A stretch of DNA of 64,000 nt, taken from Clostridium_AD estertheticum_D (GTDB lineage Bacteria > Bacillota > Clostridia > Clostridiales > Clostridiaceae). Numbering within the stretch: the stretch's first letter is position 1; each line of letters starts with the position of its first letter. The stretch covers positions 62,001 to 126,000 of the forward strand of contig NZ_JAHLDM010000001.1 in assembly GCF_018861295.1 (NCBI RefSeq), read 5' to 3'. The notes below the pieces were generated by a model, which made no database searches, was not told where the DNA came from, and worked only from the letters and a program-made list of their open reading frames with translations. A program made the position numbers and the translations under genes. This document shows positions 53,084 through 62,114 of this stretch, one piece after another.

Positions 53084-54244
53084 ATGTTTAAACATTTAAG
53101 ACCCGCATGGGCTGAGGTTGATTTAGATAAACTGGCACATAACATGCGTGAGATTAGACGAATAACGAAAAGTAAAAAAATTATGGCAGTTGTAAAGGCA
53201 GATGCCTATGGGCATGGGGCTGTAGATGTAGCTCCAGTGCTCCTTGAAAATGGTGCAAATAGTTTAGCCGTTGCAATGTTAAGTGAAGCAATGGAACTAA
53301 GGCGCTCGGGCATAGAATGTCCAATAATGATATTAGGGTTTACACCACCGGAACTTATAGACAATCTGTTAAAATATAATATTGAACAAACTGTATTTTC
53401 ATATGAATTTGCAAAACAGTTATCAAAGATGGCCCAAGACGAAAATAAAATAGCAAGAATACACATAGCTTTAGACACAGGGATGGGTAGAATAGGTTTT
53501 TTATCAAGTGATGAAAGTGTACAAGAAGTATATAAGATAAGTTTATTACCTAACGTAATCATAGAGGGAATTTTTTGTCATTTCTCAACCGCAGATGAAA
53601 AAGATAAGACATATACTAATATCCAAGTGAAAAAATTTGATGAGTTTTATAAAAAATTAGAAGCAAAAAAAGTTTACATAAACACAAGACATATTGCCAA
53701 TAGTGCGGCTATCATAGATTTACCAGAAATCCATTATGAGGCAGTACGACCAGGAATAATAATTTATGGTTATTATCCGTCGGATGAGGTAAATAAGGAA
53801 AAATTAGATTTATTGCCGGCTATGACTTTAAAAACAAATGTTGTACATATAAAAACGTTGCCACCTGGAGAATGCGTTGGTTACGGAAGAGAATATAAAA
53901 CAGATAAAGAAAGTGTTATAGCAACACTTCCAATTGGTTATGCTGATGGATATACACGGCTTTTATTTCAAAAGGCAAAGGTTATTATAAAAGGTAAATT
54001 TGCTCCAGTTATAGGAAAAATTTGTATGGATCAGTGTATGATTGATATTACAAGGATCAATGGAGTAAAAGTTGGGGACGAGGTTATACTAATAGGCGAA
54101 GACGAAAATAATAAATTTAATGCAGACATTGTCGGGGGACTAATAGGTACTATAAGTTATGAGATAGTTTGTATGATTGGCAAAAGAGTTCCGAGAGTAT
54201 ACATCAAGGAAGGCGAAGTTGTAAAGATAAAAGAGTATGTATAA
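53084..54244 (+). CDS. alr: Alanine racemase
   Basis: ATG 53084 follows GAGGTGAAGG; GTG 53075 lies within that region and is less likely. The 386-residue PLP enzyme has the Lys of VVKADAYGHG (Lys38), the catalytic Tyr in VGYGREY (about 267) and the conserved MDQCMIDIT. It interconverts L- and D-alanine for peptidoglycan. The gene follows gerS by 37 nt, as in other clostridia, and its stop lies inside a terminator stem. Confidence 0.96.
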   Translation: MFKHLRPAWAEVDLDKLAHNMREIRRITKSKKIMAVVKADAYGHGAVDVAPVLLENGANSLAVAMLSEAMELRRSGIECPIMILGFTPPELIDNLLKYNIEQTVFSYEFAKQLSKMAQDENKIARIHIALDTGMGRIGFLSSDESVQEVYKISLLPNVIIEGIFCHFSTADEKDKTYTNIQVKKFDEFYKKLEAKKVYINTRHIANSAAIIDLPEIHYEAVRPGIIIYGYYPSDEVNKEKLDLLPAMTLKTNVVHIKTLPPGECVGYGREYKTDKESVIATLPIGYADGYTRLLFQKAKVIIKGKFAPVIGKICMDQCMIDITRINGVKVGDEVILIGEDENNKFNADIVGGLIGTISYEIVCMIGKRVPRVYIKEGEVVKIKEYV

Positions 54245-54257
54245 TAATACTCTTTTA
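54228..54257 (+). terminator. Terminator overlapping the alr stop codon
   Basis: TAAAAGAGTAT pairs with ATACTCTTTTA across an 8-nt loop; the left arm is coding. Confidence 0.8.
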
Positions 54258-54402
54258 CATGTGAAATAGTCTGTTTTATGTAAAATAACTTGTTGAAAAA
54301 AGGCGAAAAAACGAATAATTTCTTTGACAGATTGACATAGATTGAATTATAATAATTTTATACATATTGTTGCTTTACTAAATAGGAGGTATTAAATTCT
54401 CT

Positions 54403-54723
54403 ATGTCGACTTCAAAGAAATTAGTAATAAACCTCTCGGAGGAACTTTACATTAAATTTAATAAGGCACTTAAAAAAGATTGTAAAAAAAGAAGTGTATT
54501 TATTAGGGAAGCTATAATACTATATATTGAGGAAAAGAAAAGACTTAATTATATAGATAGAATGAAACAAGGATATTTGGAAATGGCTGAATTAAATTTA
54601 AAAATAGCTAATATGGGTTTTGAAAAAGATATTAAAGAGTTTAAAGAATACGAAGTTAAGCTTTCGGAGAGTGATTTGTCAAATGACAACAATAGTAAAA
54701 AGAGGAGATATATTTTATGCTGA
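54403..54723 (+). CDS. EndoAI-type antitoxin (ribbon-helix-helix)
   Basis: The 106-residue protein has an N-terminal ribbon-helix-helix (KKLVINLSEELYIKFNKALK then KKRSVFIREAIILYIEE, about residues 5-46) and a helical toxin-binding tail. It pairs with the MazF-type toxin gene that starts 41 nt before its end. The RHH dimer binds the operon promoter and the tail blocks the RNase. AGGAGG is 13 nt before ATG, a longer gap than normal. Position after alr matches ndoAI in other Firmicutes. Confidence 0.88.
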   Translation: MSTSKKLVINLSEELYIKFNKALKKDCKKRSVFIREAIILYIEEKKRLNYIDRMKQGYLEMAELNLKIANMGFEKDIKEFKEYEVKLSESDLSNDNNSKKRRYILC

Positions 54724-55030
54724 TTTGAGCCCGGTTGTAGGCTCAGAGCAAGGCGGGATTAGACCAGTGATTATACTTCAAAATGATATTGGCAACAAGT
54801 ACAGTCCCACTATTATTATTGCAGCTATTACTTCTCAGATAAATAAAGCGAAACTCCCTACTCATGTTGAAATTTCTTCAGAAGAGTATGGTCTAAACAA
54901 AGATTCTGTGGTTTTGCTGGAACAAATAAGAACATTGGATAAAAAAAGATTAAAAGAAAAAATTGGTCACATGACTGATGGTGATATGAAAAAAGTAGAT
55001 ACAGCACTTTTAATAAGTGTAGGTTTATAA
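54683..55030 (+). CDS. ndoA: EndoA/MazF-type mRNA interferase toxin
   Basis: ATG 54683 gives 115 residues, the usual length; it overlaps the antitoxin gene by 41 nt. The PemK/MazF fold is clear: VKRGDIFYADLSPVVGSEQGGIRPVIILQND (as separate family motifs, residues 6-35), then AITSQINKAKLPTHVEI and LLEQIRTLDKKRL. Relatives (B. subtilis EndoA) cut mRNA at U^ACAU. It can arrest growth when the antitoxin is degraded. It is a chromosomal, conserved pair rather than a mobile one. A terminator follows. Confidence 0.93.
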   Translation: MTTIVKRGDIFYADLSPVVGSEQGGIRPVIILQNDIGNKYSPTIIIAAITSQINKAKLPTHVEISSEEYGLNKDSVVLLEQIRTLDKKRLKEKIGHMTDGDMKKVDTALLISVGL

Positions 55031-55064
55031 AATAGATAAGGGTATTTAATGCCCTTATCTATTT
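55030..55064 (+). terminator. Terminator of the EndoA operon
   Basis: AAATAGATAAGGGTA pairs with TGCCCTTATCTATTT; T-rich tail. Confidence 0.88.
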
Positions 55065-55279
55065 TATTGAACTATACAGGGGTTGTTAAAATAGAGCAAT
55101 GATAAGATAATGTAGAAACTTCTTAGCATAAAGGTGAGCTTTCTACTAGAATACATAATAATTTAAAGAATATTCACGAAATTTTTATATTAAAATTTAT
55201 TAAGGCATTGTCATTATGTTATAATGTTATTAGTGATTTTACTGTAATGAATATATAAACGTGGTAAGGAGATTTTAAT

Positions 55280-55966
55280 ATGATACAAGTGAAAAAAGTA
55301 ACTAAGATCTATGATAATAATGTAATAGCTTTGTCGAATATTGATATTACTATTGAAAAGGGGGAATTTGTATTCCTTGTAGGACCTAGTGGAGCGGGTA
55401 AGTCCACTTTTGTTAAAATACTTTTAAAAGAGGTAGAACCAACTACGGGTAGTGTTATTATAAATGATGTAGATATAACAAGCATACTTAGAAAGAATAT
55501 ACCATACTATAGGCGAAAAATTGGAGTGGTTTTCCAAGACTTTAGATTGATTGATACTCTAAATGTTTATGAAAATGTGGCATTTGCACTCAGGGCTACA
55601 GAATGTTCTGCAAAGGATATTAGAAAAAGGGTACCTTATGTTTTAGATTTAGTTGGACTGTCGAAAAAACATATGGCTTTTCCTAATGAAATTTCAGGTG
55701 GAGAAAAACAAAGAGTTTCTCTTGCAAGGGCTATAGTAAATAATCCCACTTTGCTAATAGCAGATGAGCCAACAGGAAATTTAGATCCAGAAACTGCATT
55801 AGGAATTATGGATGTTTTAAATGACATTAACAAAGCAGGTACCACTGTGGTTATGGCAACACATGCTAAGAATATAGTGGATGCTATGAAGAAGAGAGTG
55901 CTCGCTATAGAAAAAGGTGTTCTAGTTAGAGACGAGCAGAGGGGAAGATACGGTTATGAAGATTAG
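55280..55966 (+). CDS. ftsE: Cell division ATPase FtsE
   Basis: The 228-residue ABC ATPase has Walker A GPSGAGKST (about residues 36-44), signature SGGEKQR, Walker B LLIADEPTG and the H-loop ATHA. It pairs with FtsX to drive peptidoglycan hydrolases at division or elongation. AAGGAG precedes ATG. It overlaps ftsX by 11 nt. Confidence 0.96.
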   Translation: MIQVKKVTKIYDNNVIALSNIDITIEKGEFVFLVGPSGAGKSTFVKILLKEVEPTTGSVIINDVDITSILRKNIPYYRRKIGVVFQDFRLIDTLNVYENVAFALRATECSAKDIRKRVPYVLDLVGLSKKHMAFPNEISGGEKQRVSLARAIVNNPTLLIADEPTGNLDPETALGIMDVLNDINKAGTTVVMATHAKNIVDAMKKRVLAIEKGVLVRDEQRGRYGYED

Positions 55967-56840
55967 TACAATTAAATATTTTATCATGGATGCTTTAAAG
56001 AGTTTAAAAAGAAATAAAACTGTTAGTATAGCGTCGGTGGCTACAGTGGCAGCTACTTTATTTATTTTAGGTGTGTTTTTGCTAATTGTTTTTAATGTTA
56101 ATGCAGGGGTTAAAGAACTAGGGTCTAAGCTTGAGGCTACAGTTTATCTTAAAGATAATGTAACGATATCAGACAAGTCAGCTATAGAAAGAACTTTGAA
56201 TGGAGTAGCGGGAGTTTCAAGTATTAAGTTTGAAGATAAGAATGATGCACTAGACAATGCAAAGAAACAATTTGGTAAGGAAAACGAATCCTTAACAAAA
56301 GGATTGGAAAAAGTTTTTCCAACTGCATATGTTGTAAAGGTAGAAAAGCCTGAGATGATAAGCAGTGTTGTTAAGGCTGCTACTGGATTAAAAGGTATAG
56401 AGAAAATTAAGGATGGACGAGAAATCGTTGATAAGGTTATAAAAATAACGAATACTCTTAAAATTGTAGGAATTGTATTATTTGCAATACTAGTAAGTGT
56501 ATCTTTGTTTTTAATTGGAAACACAATTAAGCTTACAGTATACTCTAGAAAAAAAGAAATAGGAATTATGAAATTCGTTGGTGCAACTGATTGGTTTATA
56601 AGATGGCCATTTATTATTGAAGGAATGCTTCTTGGCATATCAGGAGCAATTATTTCTACTGGGGTATTGTATTATGCTTATAAACTGGCTTTTGAGAAGG
56701 TTACTAGTGCGGTACTTGGAATTACATTAATTAACCCTTATATTATATTGAGCACAACTTTATGGCAGTTTATGTTAGGTGGCTTAATTATTGGAGCGTT
56801 AGGAAGCTCTATATCAATAAGAAAGTTCTTGATTGTATAA
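55956..56840 (+). CDS. ftsX: Cell division permease FtsX
   Basis: The 294-residue protein has a first membrane helix (about residues 22-46), an extracytoplasmic domain (about 47-165, ATVYLKDNVTISDKS) and three C-terminal helices with the FtsX motif YSRKKEIGIMKFVGATDWFIRWPFIIEG. With FtsE it transmits ATP hydrolysis to cell-wall hydrolases outside the membrane. The downstream hairpin separates ftsEX from ctpA. Confidence 0.95.
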   Translation: MKISTIKYFIMDALKSLKRNKTVSIASVATVAATLFILGVFLLIVFNVNAGVKELGSKLEATVYLKDNVTISDKSAIERTLNGVAGVSSIKFEDKNDALDNAKKQFGKENESLTKGLEKVFPTAYVVKVEKPEMISSVVKAATGLKGIEKIKDGREIVDKVIKITNTLKIVGIVLFAILVSVSLFLIGNTIKLTVYSRKKEIGIMKFVGATDWFIRWPFIIEGMLLGISGAIISTGVLYYAYKLAFEKVTSAVLGITLINPYIILSTTLWQFMLGGLIIGALGSSISIRKFLIV

Positions 56841-56907
56841 TATCAAAGCTTTTTTGTAAGGATTTTAATAACATACTAAGCTGTTTAGCTTGTAGAAGCT
56901 TTAAAAC

Positions 56908-56951
56908 TAACGATTTTAGAAGGGAATTAATTCCCTTCTAAAATGTCGTTA
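56908..56951. terminator. Perfect palindromic terminator after ftsX
   Basis: ATTTTAGAAGGGAATT is followed directly by its complement (56913-56944, no loop), flanked by TAACG and GTCGTTA, which extend the stem. Confidence 0.75.
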
Positions 56952-57032
56952 AATATGTTTATTTAATATTAGTGTTATAAATTATATATAATTACATAAT
57001 AATATATAGAGAATCACAAAGAGGTGTATAAA

Positions 57033-58313
57033 ATGAGTGATGAAAATAAGTTTAATAGTTTTAAAACTGTTAGAAATGATAGTGAAGGATTTAAAGGGAG
57101 AAAAAAGAAACAAATTATATGGATTGTAGTTTTACTTATTATTACTAATTGTATAACTTTGTTTGTTTCAAATCAGATTTCTTTAGGGACCCCAAACGGT
57201 AAAGTAATAATTGCAAGAGATGATTATGAACAAGTATTAAAGTTTCAAAAACTGTTTTTAGTCAGGAATAAATTATATCAGTATTATGATGGTAAAATTA
57301 GTGATGATGTTTTAGTAGAGGGAGCTATAAAAGGTATGACTAATTCCTTAAATGATCCTTATACAGTTTTCATGAACAAAAAAGAGTACACAGATTTTAA
57401 TACTCAAACAGAAGGGGCTTACACTGGTCTTGGCCTACAAGTAGGAGTTAAAGACGATAACATAGTCGTAATTTCAACATTTGATGATTCACCAGCTAAA
57501 AAGGCAGGAATAATTTCTGGGGATATCATAAAAAAGGTTAATTCAACTGAAGTGACTGGGAAAGAATTAGAAAAAGCAGTTGCTATGATGAAAGGTAAAG
57601 AAGGCGGGGCCGTTACATTAACACTTAGTAGAAAAGGAAAAGCTAATTTTAATGTTAATATGAAACGTGCTGCTATCGATTTAGTAACAGTTAAGGGTGA
57701 AATGTTACCAAATAAAATTGGATATATTCAACTTACAATGTTCGATGAACATACTGCCGCTAATTTCAATAAAAAATTAGCAGAGTTACAAAGTAAGGGA
57801 ATGAAGAGTTTAATAGTAGATGAAAGAGGAAATCCAGGCGGACTTTTAGATCAGGTTGTAGATTTAACATCTAATTTCGTACCTAAGGGGAAAAATATAG
57901 TATACACAATAGACAAAAACAAGAAAAAGATTGAGTATAAGTCAAAGGGTGGTATAGCAATAGGAATGCCATTAACTGTACTAACAGATTCGGGATCAGC
58001 AAGTGCTTCAGAAATTTTTGCAGGTGCTATAAGAGACTATAAGGTTGGTACACTGGTTGGAGAAAAAACCTTTGGTAAGGGTATAGTTCAAACTATGCTT
58101 TCTGGAAGCAATAGTGGGTTTAATGATGGTACTGCATTAAAGGTAACTATATCAAAATATTATACTCCAAATGGTGAAAATATACAGCATATTGGAATTA
58201 AACCAGGAGTTGCAGTAGTGTATCCACAAGCACTTAAAGAGAAGGTATATAATAGAGCTTTAGATCCACAATTTAAAAAAGCTTTGGAGATAGCTACGGA
58301 TAAAATCAATTAA
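57033..58313 (+). CDS. ctpA: S41 carboxyl-terminal processing protease
   Basis: ATG 57033 follows AGAGG. The 426-residue protein has a membrane anchor (about residues 25-45), a PDZ domain (about 110-190, YTGLGLQVGVKDDNIVVIS), and the S41 core with the Ser in DSGSASASEIFAGAI (about residue 322) and the Lys in GEKTFGKG (about 347). It is a secreted-side serine protease with a Ser-Lys dyad. In Bacilli the homologue CtpB lies next to ftsEX and minJ, the same order as here, and acts in sporulation signalling. Confidence 0.93.
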   Translation: MSDENKFNSFKTVRNDSEGFKGRKKKQIIWIVVLLIITNCITLFVSNQISLGTPNGKVIIARDDYEQVLKFQKLFLVRNKLYQYYDGKISDDVLVEGAIKGMTNSLNDPYTVFMNKKEYTDFNTQTEGAYTGLGLQVGVKDDNIVVISTFDDSPAKKAGIISGDIIKKVNSTEVTGKELEKAVAMMKGKEGGAVTLTLSRKGKANFNVNMKRAAIDLVTVKGEMLPNKIGYIQLTMFDEHTAANFNKKLAELQSKGMKSLIVDERGNPGGLLDQVVDLTSNFVPKGKNIVYTIDKNKKKIEYKSKGGIAIGMPLTVLTDSGSASASEIFAGAIRDYKVGTLVGEKTFGKGIVQTMLSGSNSGFNDGTALKVTISKYYTPNGENIQHIGIKPGVAVVYPQALKEKVYNRALDPQFKKALEIATDKIN

Positions 58314-58323
58314 TAATTAACAA

Positions 58324-58358
58324 GTATCTACCAATAATATGGTAGATATTTGGTTTTT
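58324..58358 (+). terminator. Terminator after ctpA
   Basis: TATCTACCA (58325-58333) pairs with TGGTAGATA (58340-58348), followed by TTTGGTTTTT. Confidence 0.75.
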
Positions 58359-58427
58359 AAGAACATTTTTGTTAATGAGGCTATTACCTTAATAAACTTC
58401 ATTAATATGGGAGGAGAATTTTATCCA

Positions 58428-59786
58428 ATGGAGATTGCAATACATACTTTAAGAGCAGTTGCTTATGCAATTGCAGACCCTTCAAATGCGTTTATTTTAA
58501 TGATGATTGCATTGATTTTTTATAATAAAAACAAGAAAATTGCTGCTATGCAGAAGATGATAATGGGAGAAAGTTTAGACTCACCATTTGAATTAACTAT
58601 TTCTCAAATTGTAATAGGTATTTTTGCTGGGACTGCAGCTAGTCTAATATTTACGTACGCAGGATTGGTTTTTGATGAAAACTCAAACATTTATTTATTG
58701 TTTATGGTTTCGTTATTTTTTATGGCATTTAAGCCTAGATTTATTTGTTTTTCTTATTCTGGTGCAGTACTAGGTATAGCCAGTTTATTGTTTAAATATG
58801 CAGCAAACACATTAAATATGCCACAATTAGATGTTATAAATATTGATATTTTGACTTTAATGACACTGGTTGGAATATTACATATTGTAGAGGGAAGTCT
58901 AGTTATGATAGATGGTTCAAGAGGAGCTATCCCTGTATTTACCAACAGAGACAACAAAATTATTGGTGGGTTCGCATTAAAAAGATACTGGGCGTTACCG
59001 ATTGCGTTACTTATACTTTTAAGTGCAACTTCAGCGAATTTAGTGGTTGGGCAGAGCGTAATGATCCCTGAATGGAGACATTTAATAAAAGGGGAGATAA
59101 TAGATCGAATTGTGAAGAATTCTGTTATAGCCTCAATTGCATTGTATGGAGTCATAGGTTATAGTAGCATTACTTTTACTAAGAGTAAGAGGGCAAAGAC
59201 GCTCACTTCAGGTGCTTTAATTATGGTTTATGGAGTATTGCTAACAGCCGTAGCACAACTCGCGGTACTAGGCACAGCGTATAAATTTTTTATTCTAATA
59301 TTTGCGGCAGTAGTACATGAGGCAATGCTTAGACTAGAAAAGCATATGGAGTTCACGATGAAACCTAAATTTAGCAGTAGTGATGAGGGAATTATGGTGC
59401 TAGCGGTAGCCCCTAAATCTCCTGCTTTTCAAATGGGAATTGAAAGTGGAGACTTGATAGTTGAGCTTAATGGTAAAGCGATAGAGGCTGAGGAAGAAAT
59501 CTTTAATATAATTAAAGGAAATTTTAGTTCGCTATCTTTAAAAATCAAGAAACCCTTTGGAGATCTTAGAAATGTAAATTATAGTAATATGGCTTCGAAT
59601 AAAAGGCTAGGAATAGTAATTGTACCTAGGGAGATACCTAAGGATACTGCTATAGTTAATATGAATGATGAGACATTTAAAGAGGTAATTGACAAAATAA
59701 AAAATAAAGACAAAGACAAAGATGAAGATAAAGACATAAAACAAGAGGAAGATCAAAAGCAAGAACAAGAGGAAGATAAGAAGTAA
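58428..59786 (+). CDS. MinJ-like polytopic PDZ protein
   Basis: ATG 58428 follows GGGAGGAG by 11 nt; the earlier frame start at 58350 lies in the ctpA terminator. The 452-residue protein has eight or more membrane helices in its first 300 residues. A PDZ domain follows (about 310-390, MVLAVAPKSPAFQMGIESGDLIVELNG), and the tail is highly charged (KNKDKDKDEDKDIKQEED). In B. subtilis MinJ (YvjD) has this topology and lies beside ctpB and ftsEX; it places division proteins at poles and septa. The function is inferred from synteny and layout. Confidence 0.8.
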   Translation: MEIAIHTLRAVAYAIADPSNAFILMMIALIFYNKNKKIAAMQKMIMGESLDSPFELTISQIVIGIFAGTAASLIFTYAGLVFDENSNIYLLFMVSLFFMAFKPRFICFSYSGAVLGIASLLFKYAANTLNMPQLDVINIDILTLMTLVGILHIVEGSLVMIDGSRGAIPVFTNRDNKIIGGFALKRYWALPIALLILLSATSANLVVGQSVMIPEWRHLIKGEIIDRIVKNSVIASIALYGVIGYSSITFTKSKRAKTLTSGALIMVYGVLLTAVAQLAVLGTAYKFFILIFAAVVHEAMLRLEKHMEFTMKPKFSSSDEGIMVLAVAPKSPAFQMGIESGDLIVELNGKAIEAEEEIFNIIKGNFSSLSLKIKKPFGDLRNVNYSNMASNKRLGIVIVPREIPKDTAIVNMNDETFKEVIDKIKNKDKDKDEDKDIKQEEDQKQEQEEDKK

Positions 59787-59800
59787 AGATGAGTTTTAAA

Positions 59801-59991
59801 TTTTTCATAGAGCATGCTATAACTAAAAGTATATATTGCTGAGATGCGTTCACATCTCTAAGTAATTCTAAAATTCATTTTGTTTTCAGTTACTAAAAAA
59901 TGCAACCGAAAATAAAATGAATTAAGAATTACTAAGGCGCAGGGAACGCATTCTACGCAATATATACTTTTTTAGCATGCTCTATGAAAAA
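59801..59991. repeat. 191-bp hairpin element with perfect 19-bp ends
   Basis: The ends TTTTTCATAGAGCATGCTA (59801-59819) and their exact complement (59973-59991) are perfect. Inside, AAAAGTATATATTGC (59825-59839) pairs with GCAATATATACTTTT, and AGTAATTCT...ATTCATTTTGTTTTC pairs with GAAAATAAAATGAATTAAGAATTACT (as two shorter blocks). No ORF and no clear target-site duplication. It lies just 3' of the MinJ-like gene. The following 59992-60085 has nothing else recognised. Confidence 0.8.
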
Positions 59992-60085
59992 GATATAATT
60001 TCAACATTATATCGCTGCCATGAATGGTGAAGCGTATTGGTATAGTGAATTTTTATATGTTACAAGCCTAAGAGGATATTATGTA

Positions 60086-60233
60086 TTGACACAATGTAAC
60101 TTTATGTATAATATTATAGATAATATACAATATTAAACGAAGGAAAATGGTGGACTGAAATGAGAATCTAATCTTATCTATATGGACTAATTTGTTAACA
60201 TGATAATTTAAACCCTTTGAAGGGTTTGTTTTT
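60086..60233 (+). promoter_or_regulatory. ABC-F gene promoter with attenuator-like leader
   Basis: TTGACA (60086-60091) and TATAAT (60107-60112) have a 15-bp gap, or 17 bp to TAATAT. The leader then has tiny ORFs (ATGAGAATCTAA = MRI, behind TGGTGG; ATGATAATTTAA = MII) and a terminator AAACCCT-TTGA-AGGGTTT with GTTTTT (60210-60233). It lies about 150 nt before the ABC-F start, the layout of ribosome-mediated attenuation. Confidence 0.6.
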
Positions 60234-60380
60234 AATGTTTAATTTTATAGTTTTGGATGGGATAGAGGTACACTAGGTTTATATTTTTTGGTATTATTAA
60301 AGGAATCTTTAGTAATTCTATTTTGATATGTTTTTTTAGTGCGAATTTTATTCTCTCCAGAAAAAAGGAGGGTTTTTTTT

Positions 60381-62021
60381 ATGTTGATTTTACAAATAAG
60401 AAATATTAAAAAAAGTTTTGGTGATAGATTACTTTTTGACATTAAGAATTTAGAGATTGATTCTAAGGAAAAAATAGGAATTGTAGGACTTAATGGAACT
60501 GGGAAAACAACTTTAATGGATATTCTTTCAAAAAAGTTAGTTCCAGACGAAGGTTACGTGGACATATATGGTAGTTATTCTTATATAACTCAGATGGATT
60601 ATAGTTTTAATGAAAAGCCTTTGGCTCAAGTGGCTAGCTTGTTTAAAGTGCCAATAAATCACAGCAATTTTATGAGTGGCGGGGAAAAGACAAGACTTAA
60701 AATTGCTAATAGCTTAAGTGGAAAAACAAATATAATTTTTGCTGATGAACCTACATCTAATTTAGATATTGAAGGTATTAAACTTTTAGAGGAAAAGTTA
60801 TTAGCCCATAAAGGTGCTTTGGTTCTGATTTCTCATGATAGATTTTTTTTAGATAAGTTGTGTAATAAAATAATTGAATTAGAAAATGGAAAAATTAAAA
60901 TATATAATGGAAACTACAGTTTTTATAAAAAGCACAAGCAACTAGAAATGGAAAGACAAAGCATTGAGTATGTTCAGTTTATACGAGATAAAAGAGGACT
61001 TGAGGAAGCTATTGTAGATAGGAAACATCATAAGGATACTATGAGAAAAACGCCTAAGCGTATGGGAAATTCTGAAGCAAGACTTCATAGATTAGGAAAT
61101 CAAAAGGCTGAAAAGAATGTAGACAATGCGGCAAAGTCTCTTAAATCTAGGCTTAATAAATTAGAAATAAAGGATAAACCTTTAGATATATATATGACAA
61201 AAGTTGATATACAGAAAACTGAAAGGCTACACAGCAAAATTTTGATTAAAGGAAGTAGGCTTAGCAAAAATTTTGGAAGTAGAAAAATATTTAAAAATGC
61301 AAACTTTCAAATAGGTAATGGGTGGAAGGTCGCTTTAATTGGAAATAATGGTTGCGGTAAAAGTACACTTATACGAATGATAATCGATAAAGATTCTAAT
61401 ATTAGTAGTTCTAGTACTTTAAAGATAGGTTACTTTAATCAAGATTTAAGTATACTTGATGAAGAAAAAAGTATACTTGAAAATGTTATTAGGGAAAGTG
61501 TATATGATGAGACGTTTGTACGAATACTGTTGGCTAGGCTTTTGATTAGAGGTGAAGACATTCATAAAAAAATCAATTTTCTAAGTGGTGGAGAAAGAGT
61601 AAAGGTATCTTTTGCAAAAATATTCGCTAGCGATATAAATATGCTGATTCTAGATGAACCTACAAATTATCTTGATATTTATTCATCAGAAGCAATTGAA
61701 ACTGCTTTAAAAGAATTTAATGGTACAATATTATTTGTCTCCCACGATAGAAAATTTATAAGTGAGGTGGCGGACCATTTAATGATAATAAGCAACAATA
61801 AAATTGAAGCTTTTAGCGGCGGATATAATGAATATTTACGAAAGCAAAATGAAGAATCACAAGGTTTTAATCAAAAAGATCGAAGGCTAATTATTGAAAA
61901 CAAAATTTCAGAAGTTTTAGGAAAGATTTCAATGCCAAGTAAAAAAGACAATGTGGAACTGTTAGATTTAAAATATAAAGACCTTATAAAAGAATTAAAA
62001 GAGATTAAAAATTTAGATTAG
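60381..62021 (+). CDS. ABC-F family ATPase, ribosome-associated
   Basis: ATG 60381 follows AAGGAGGG. The 546-residue protein has two ABC domains and no membrane helices: Walker A GLNGTGKTT (about 36-44) and GNNGCGKST (about 320-328), signatures MSGGEKTRLK and LSGGERVKVS, and Walker B FADEPTSNLD and LDEPTNYLD. A charged linker of about 75 residues lies between them. ABC-F proteins of this size bind the ribosomal E site and either restore translation or protect it from antibiotics (Vga/Lsa/Msr classes). The attenuator-like leader fits a drug-inducible protection factor. Drug range cannot be predicted. Confidence 0.9.
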   Translation: MLILQIRNIKKSFGDRLLFDIKNLEIDSKEKIGIVGLNGTGKTTLMDILSKKLVPDEGYVDIYGSYSYITQMDYSFNEKPLAQVASLFKVPINHSNFMSGGEKTRLKIANSLSGKTNIIFADEPTSNLDIEGIKLLEEKLLAHKGALVLISHDRFFLDKLCNKIIELENGKIKIYNGNYSFYKKHKQLEMERQSIEYVQFIRDKRGLEEAIVDRKHHKDTMRKTPKRMGNSEARLHRLGNQKAEKNVDNAAKSLKSRLNKLEIKDKPLDIYMTKVDIQKTERLHSKILIKGSRLSKNFGSRKIFKNANFQIGNGWKVALIGNNGCGKSTLIRMIIDKDSNISSSSTLKIGYFNQDLSILDEEKSILENVIRESVYDETFVRILLARLLIRGEDIHKKINFLSGGERVKVSFAKIFASDINMLILDEPTNYLDIYSSEAIETALKEFNGTILFVSHDRKFISEVADHLMIISNNKIEAFSGGYNEYLRKQNEESQGFNQKDRRLIIENKISEVLGKISMPSKKDNVELLDLKYKDLIKELKEIKNLD

Positions 62022-62114
62022 TAAATTAAAATGAAATACATGTGATAATATAAAAATATTATTATTATAACATAACTATATTTATTATGGGGATATTAAT
62101 AATGGGTGATGTTT

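Noticed and set aside
54403..55030. Mobile toxin-antitoxin module
   Set aside because: Its place after alr matches the conserved chromosomal EndoAI-EndoA pair, with no sign of transfer.
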